Source: Sulfuricurvum sp. (GTDB lineage Bacteria; Campylobacterota; Campylobacteria; Campylobacterales; Sulfurimonadaceae). From it: 64,000 bases of DNA. Shown one piece after another: positions 61,656 to 64,000 of this stretch. Position numbers and translations under genes: made by a program. Each line of letters begins with the position of its first letter. Position 1 is the first letter of the stretch. The notes under the pieces are model-generated. The model was not told where the DNA came from, made no database searches, and worked only from the letters and a program-made list of their open reading frames with translations. The stretch spans positions 124,001 to 188,000 of the forward strand of contig NZ_JAQTNN010000003.1 of assembly GCF_028713855.1 (NCBI RefSeq), given 5' to 3'.

Positions 61656-62372
61656 ATGACGCAAGAAGAGTTAGATGCACTGATGAGCGGTGATATAGAT
61701 TTGGATGAAGCTTATGAAGAAACAGAACTTTCGAGTGTGGGCGAACAAAAAAACGAAGAAGAAAAAGACCTACCTAAAACAGAGTCTGAGCATCAACCAG
61801 AACCGGACACTTATCGTTTATCCGCAATGAACAATTGGCCGCCGCCTCCGACAGATGATAATAAAGTGGTGCATCAACTTGATGATGTTACTAAAGAGAG
61901 CGAAGAAAAAGCTTCTGAGATTTTTGATCTGATCGAAGGAATCAGTAATGATTTGGGTAAAGGAGAAAAAGAGGTTAAGAGCGTTCAATCCGTTATAAAA
62001 AATAATGTTGAGCTCTTTAGTACACTCAGTGCAAAATTCCCTCATGTTGAGGCGTTTAAAACTCAACTGATTCAAAATAATGAAGCACTGGAAAATCTTT
62101 CGTCTATTCTTGAAAAGCTCCAAGATGGCGGGGATACCATTATGAATATAATGGACATCATGCAATACCAAGATATTCATCGTCAAAAAATCGAGAGGGT
62201 TATCAACGTTATGCGCGCCCTCTCTACCTATATGAATCACCTCTTCTCAGGGAAGATAGATGATTCCAAACGGGTTGGTTCTGCTGTCCATATCCATGGA
62301 GACACCAGTACTGAGGATGTTGTAAGCAGCGATGATATCGAAGCATTACTTGCATCTTTTGGGCAAAAGTAG
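61656..62372 (+). CDS. cheZ: CheZ-like chemotaxis phosphatase
   Basis: This 238-residue protein has a helical core with IMDIMQYQDIHRQKIERVI, where Asp173 and Gln177 match the DxxxQ catalytic pair that dephosphorylates CheY. Like remote CheZ proteins of this phylum it lacks close similarity to the enterobacterial form. The N-terminus MTQEELDALMSGD and the C-terminus DDIEALLASFGQK both resemble the FliM-type CheY-binding peptide (SQEEIDALL). An acidic, low-complexity linker joins the N-terminal peptide to the core. AAGGTACGGG precedes the ATG. Confidence 0.82.
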   Translation: MTQEELDALMSGDIDLDEAYEETELSSVGEQKNEEEKDLPKTESEHQPEPDTYRLSAMNNWPPPPTDDNKVVHQLDDVTKESEEKASEIFDLIEGISNDLGKGEKEVKSVQSVIKNNVELFSTLSAKFPHVEAFKTQLIQNNEALENLSSILEKLQDGGDTIMNIMDIMQYQDIHRQKIERVINVMRALSTYMNHLFSGKIDDSKRVGSAVHIHGDTSTEDVVSSDDIEALLASFGQK

Positions 62373-62423
62373 AGGTTTAATAAGGTAAAATTCTCTCAAA
62401 TTATTAAAAAAGAGAATCTATTT

Positions 62424-63716
62424 TTGAAAAAAGTCGAGCTCCTCTCCCCCGCTGGGAATTTAGAAAAACTCAAAATCGCCATCGATTACGGCGCTGATGC
62501 CGTGTATGGCGGAGTCAGCCACTTTTCGCTGCGTATCCGATCGGGTAAAGAGTTTGATTTAGAGAGTTTCAAAGAGGGGATCGATTACGCTCATGCGCGC
62601 GGTCGCAAAGTCTATGTCACTATCAACGGATTTCCCTTTAACTCTCAGTTAAAACTTCTCAAAGAACATATCGCCACGATGGCATCACTCGAACCCGATG
62701 CGTTTATCGTGGCTACTCCCGGCGTTTTGAAACTCGCTCATCAAATCGCACCCCATATACCGTTACACCTCTCAACCCAAGCCAATGTTATGAATGTACT
62801 GGATGCGCAAGTGTATTATGATATGGGTGCGCGCCGTATCATCGCCGCACGGGAAATTTCACTCAAAGACTTAAAACAGATCAAGCAAGAACTCCCCGAT
62901 TTGGAAATCGAAGTTTTTGTCCACGGCTCGATGTGTTTCGCCTACAGCGGACGCTGTCTGATTTCTACACTGCAAAGCGGTCGTGTTCCTAATCGTGGAA
63001 GCTGTGCCAATGACTGCCGCTTCCCGTATGAAATGTATGCCGCCAATCCTGAAACGGGAACCCTGTTCAAACTCGTAGAGGATGAAGGGATCGGAACGTA
63101 CATCATGAATTCCAAAGACCTCAATCTAGCAAGCCATATCCAAGAGATCATTGATGCAGGATGCATCGATTCGCTCAAAATCGAAGGGCGAACCAAAGCA
63201 CCATACTATGCCGCGATCACTGCTAAAGTTTACCGCCGAGCCATCGATGATTATTATGCGGGGAAAAGTGATCCCGAAGCGTATCAAAAAGAGCTGAATA
63301 CGATGCAAAATCGGGGCTTTACCGATGCCTATCTTGTGAATCGCCCGTTTGAAAAACACGACACACAGAATCTTGATTTTTCAATGATGATGGGAACCCA
63401 TCAGGTAAGCGGTATTGTTGATGAAAGCGGTGAGTACTTCGAGTGCAAATACAAAACATTTCCTAATGATGTTATGGAAATTGTCGCCCCTTCAGATGCA
63501 GTTATTGAAGCAATTGATAATGAAATCGGTACGGTTGAAAACAGAGACGATCAATGGATTATAATTTTCAAACAACTGCTTGCTGAAAACGGCAAAGTGT
63601 GGGATCAAGTCCATAGCGGAAACTTAAACCGCTTTAAACTCCCTATCAAAATGCCTGCCTTTACCTTTTTCCGTATTCCTGCCACTGAAGATATGGGTAC
63701 TGTCACAAAATGTTAA
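62424..63716 (+). CDS. peptidase U32 family protein (TrhP/YegQ-like)
   Basis: This 430-residue protein has the U32 signature EVFVHGSMCFAYSGRCLIS, STQANVMNVL and DSLKIEGRTKAPYYAA. Members of this type (TrhP) take part in hydroxylation of tRNA uridine 34 in several bacteria, although older names say collagenase. Cys residues in GSCANDCRF may bind an iron-sulfur cluster. It starts with TTG at 62424 preceded by AGAGA; no in-frame ATG gives a better N-terminus. purE follows after 19 bp. Confidence 0.85.
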   Translation: MKKVELLSPAGNLEKLKIAIDYGADAVYGGVSHFSLRIRSGKEFDLESFKEGIDYAHARGRKVYVTINGFPFNSQLKLLKEHIATMASLEPDAFIVATPGVLKLAHQIAPHIPLHLSTQANVMNVLDAQVYYDMGARRIIAAREISLKDLKQIKQELPDLEIEVFVHGSMCFAYSGRCLISTLQSGRVPNRGSCANDCRFPYEMYAANPETGTLFKLVEDEGIGTYIMNSKDLNLASHIQEIIDAGCIDSLKIEGRTKAPYYAAITAKVYRRAIDDYYAGKSDPEAYQKELNTMQNRGFTDAYLVNRPFEKHDTQNLDFSMMMGTHQVSGIVDESGEYFECKYKTFPNDVMEIVAPSDAVIEAIDNEIGTVENRDDQWIIIFKQLLAENGKVWDQVHSGNLNRFKLPIKMPAFTFFRIPATEDMGTVTKC

Positions 63717-63735
63717 ATTTATATAAAGGAAAAAA

Positions 63736-64000
63736 ATGAAATTTGTATCAATTATTATGGGAAGCAAAAGTGATTTCGACGTCATGAAGTCATGTTCGGA
63801 GACACTCGAAGCATTCGGGGTTCAATATGAGCTTATTATCTCTTCAGCACACCGAAGTCCTGAACGAACCAAAGATTATGTGATCGCAGCGGAAGCCAAA
63901 GGGGCTCAAGTATTTATCGCAGCAGCCGGTATGGCAGCCCATTTGGCAGGTGTTTTAGCTTCCAAAACTATCAAACCGATCATTGGTGTTCCAATGAGTG
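63736..64000 (+). CDS. purE: N5-carboxyaminoimidazole ribonucleotide mutase, N-terminal part
   Basis: The frame is open to the window edge and encodes 88 residues of PurE. It starts MKFVSIIMGSKSDFDVMKSC and has the phosphate-binding ISSAHRSPERT and IAAAGMAAHLAGVLASKT, both invariant in the family. PurE rearranges N5-CAIR in purine synthesis. AAAGGA precedes the ATG. The C-terminus lies outside the window. Confidence 0.95.
   Translation, partial: MKFVSIIMGSKSDFDVMKSCSETLEAFGVQYELIISSAHRSPERTKDYVIAAEAKGAQVFIAAAGMAAHLAGVLASKTIKPIIGVPMS

Noticed and set aside
1-64000. CRISPR array, prophage, insertion sequence, rRNA or tRNA genes
   Set aside because: No direct-repeat array, transposase, integrase, phage structural protein or conserved rRNA/tRNA sequence was seen while reading both strands.

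Overview
The window looks like a chromosomal stretch of a free-living Campylobacterota (Epsilonproteobacteria), most likely a Sulfuricurvum/Sulfurimonas-type organism. This is inferred from the mix of genes: CcoS/CcoI and a c553-type cytochrome, a Csd3-like shape endopeptidase, a remote CheZ, short YceD-rpmF-plsX-fabH and GlcD loci, and promoters that show a clear TATAAT-like -10 box with no obvious -35. No rRNA, tRNA, CRISPR array, transposase or phage gene was found.

Region 1 to 5.5 kb is visibly AT-richer than the rest. It holds surface-polysaccharide genes: a truncated upstream gene, two glycosyltransferase-like proteins, and an MBOAT acyltransferase followed by two membrane-anchored SGNH proteins. 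The last three look like an O-acetylation module of the AlgI/AlgJ/AlgX type.

Region 5.5 to 21 kb is a lipopolysaccharide core locus. It has GT9, GT4 and GT2 transferases, a polysaccharide deacetylase, a Kdo/heptose-kinase-like protein, a membrane-anchored TIM-barrel protein and WaaF. The ADP-heptose enzymes are all present (gmhA, hldE, gmhB, hldD). A cbb3 oxidase copper-assembly pair (ccoI, ccoS) and a very short asparaginase-like protein are cotranscribed with gmhA and gmhB. Cytochrome c553 lies between the two heptose gene groups.

Region 21 to 42 kb is mostly housekeeping: trpS, hpf, trxC, hemJ, der, metK, a ferredoxin, ndk, the yceD-rpmF-plsX-fabH lipid operon, a DEAD-box helicase, a pentaheme cytochrome, argF, hemB, ribA, a hybrid histidine kinase with a SPOR-like periplasmic part, rsmG, alr and aguA.

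Region 42 to 64 kb holds an OprC-like copper TonB receptor, a Nudix hydrolase, a Csd3-like M23 peptidase, a PgbA-like exported protein, glcD, yihY, comEC, dnaB, ispG and priA. Four type IV pilin-like genes in two groups flank a metal-binding NifX-like protein and pckA. It ends with glnA, a PHP phosphatase, a CheZ-like phosphatase, a U32 protein and the start of purE.

Three things stand out beyond gene calls. Small palindromic repeat elements are scattered through the window, one of them inserted in frame inside priA. Three genes have a -10 box exactly six bases before the start codon, which predicts leaderless mRNAs. Several divergent gene pairs appear to share one palindromic -10 box.
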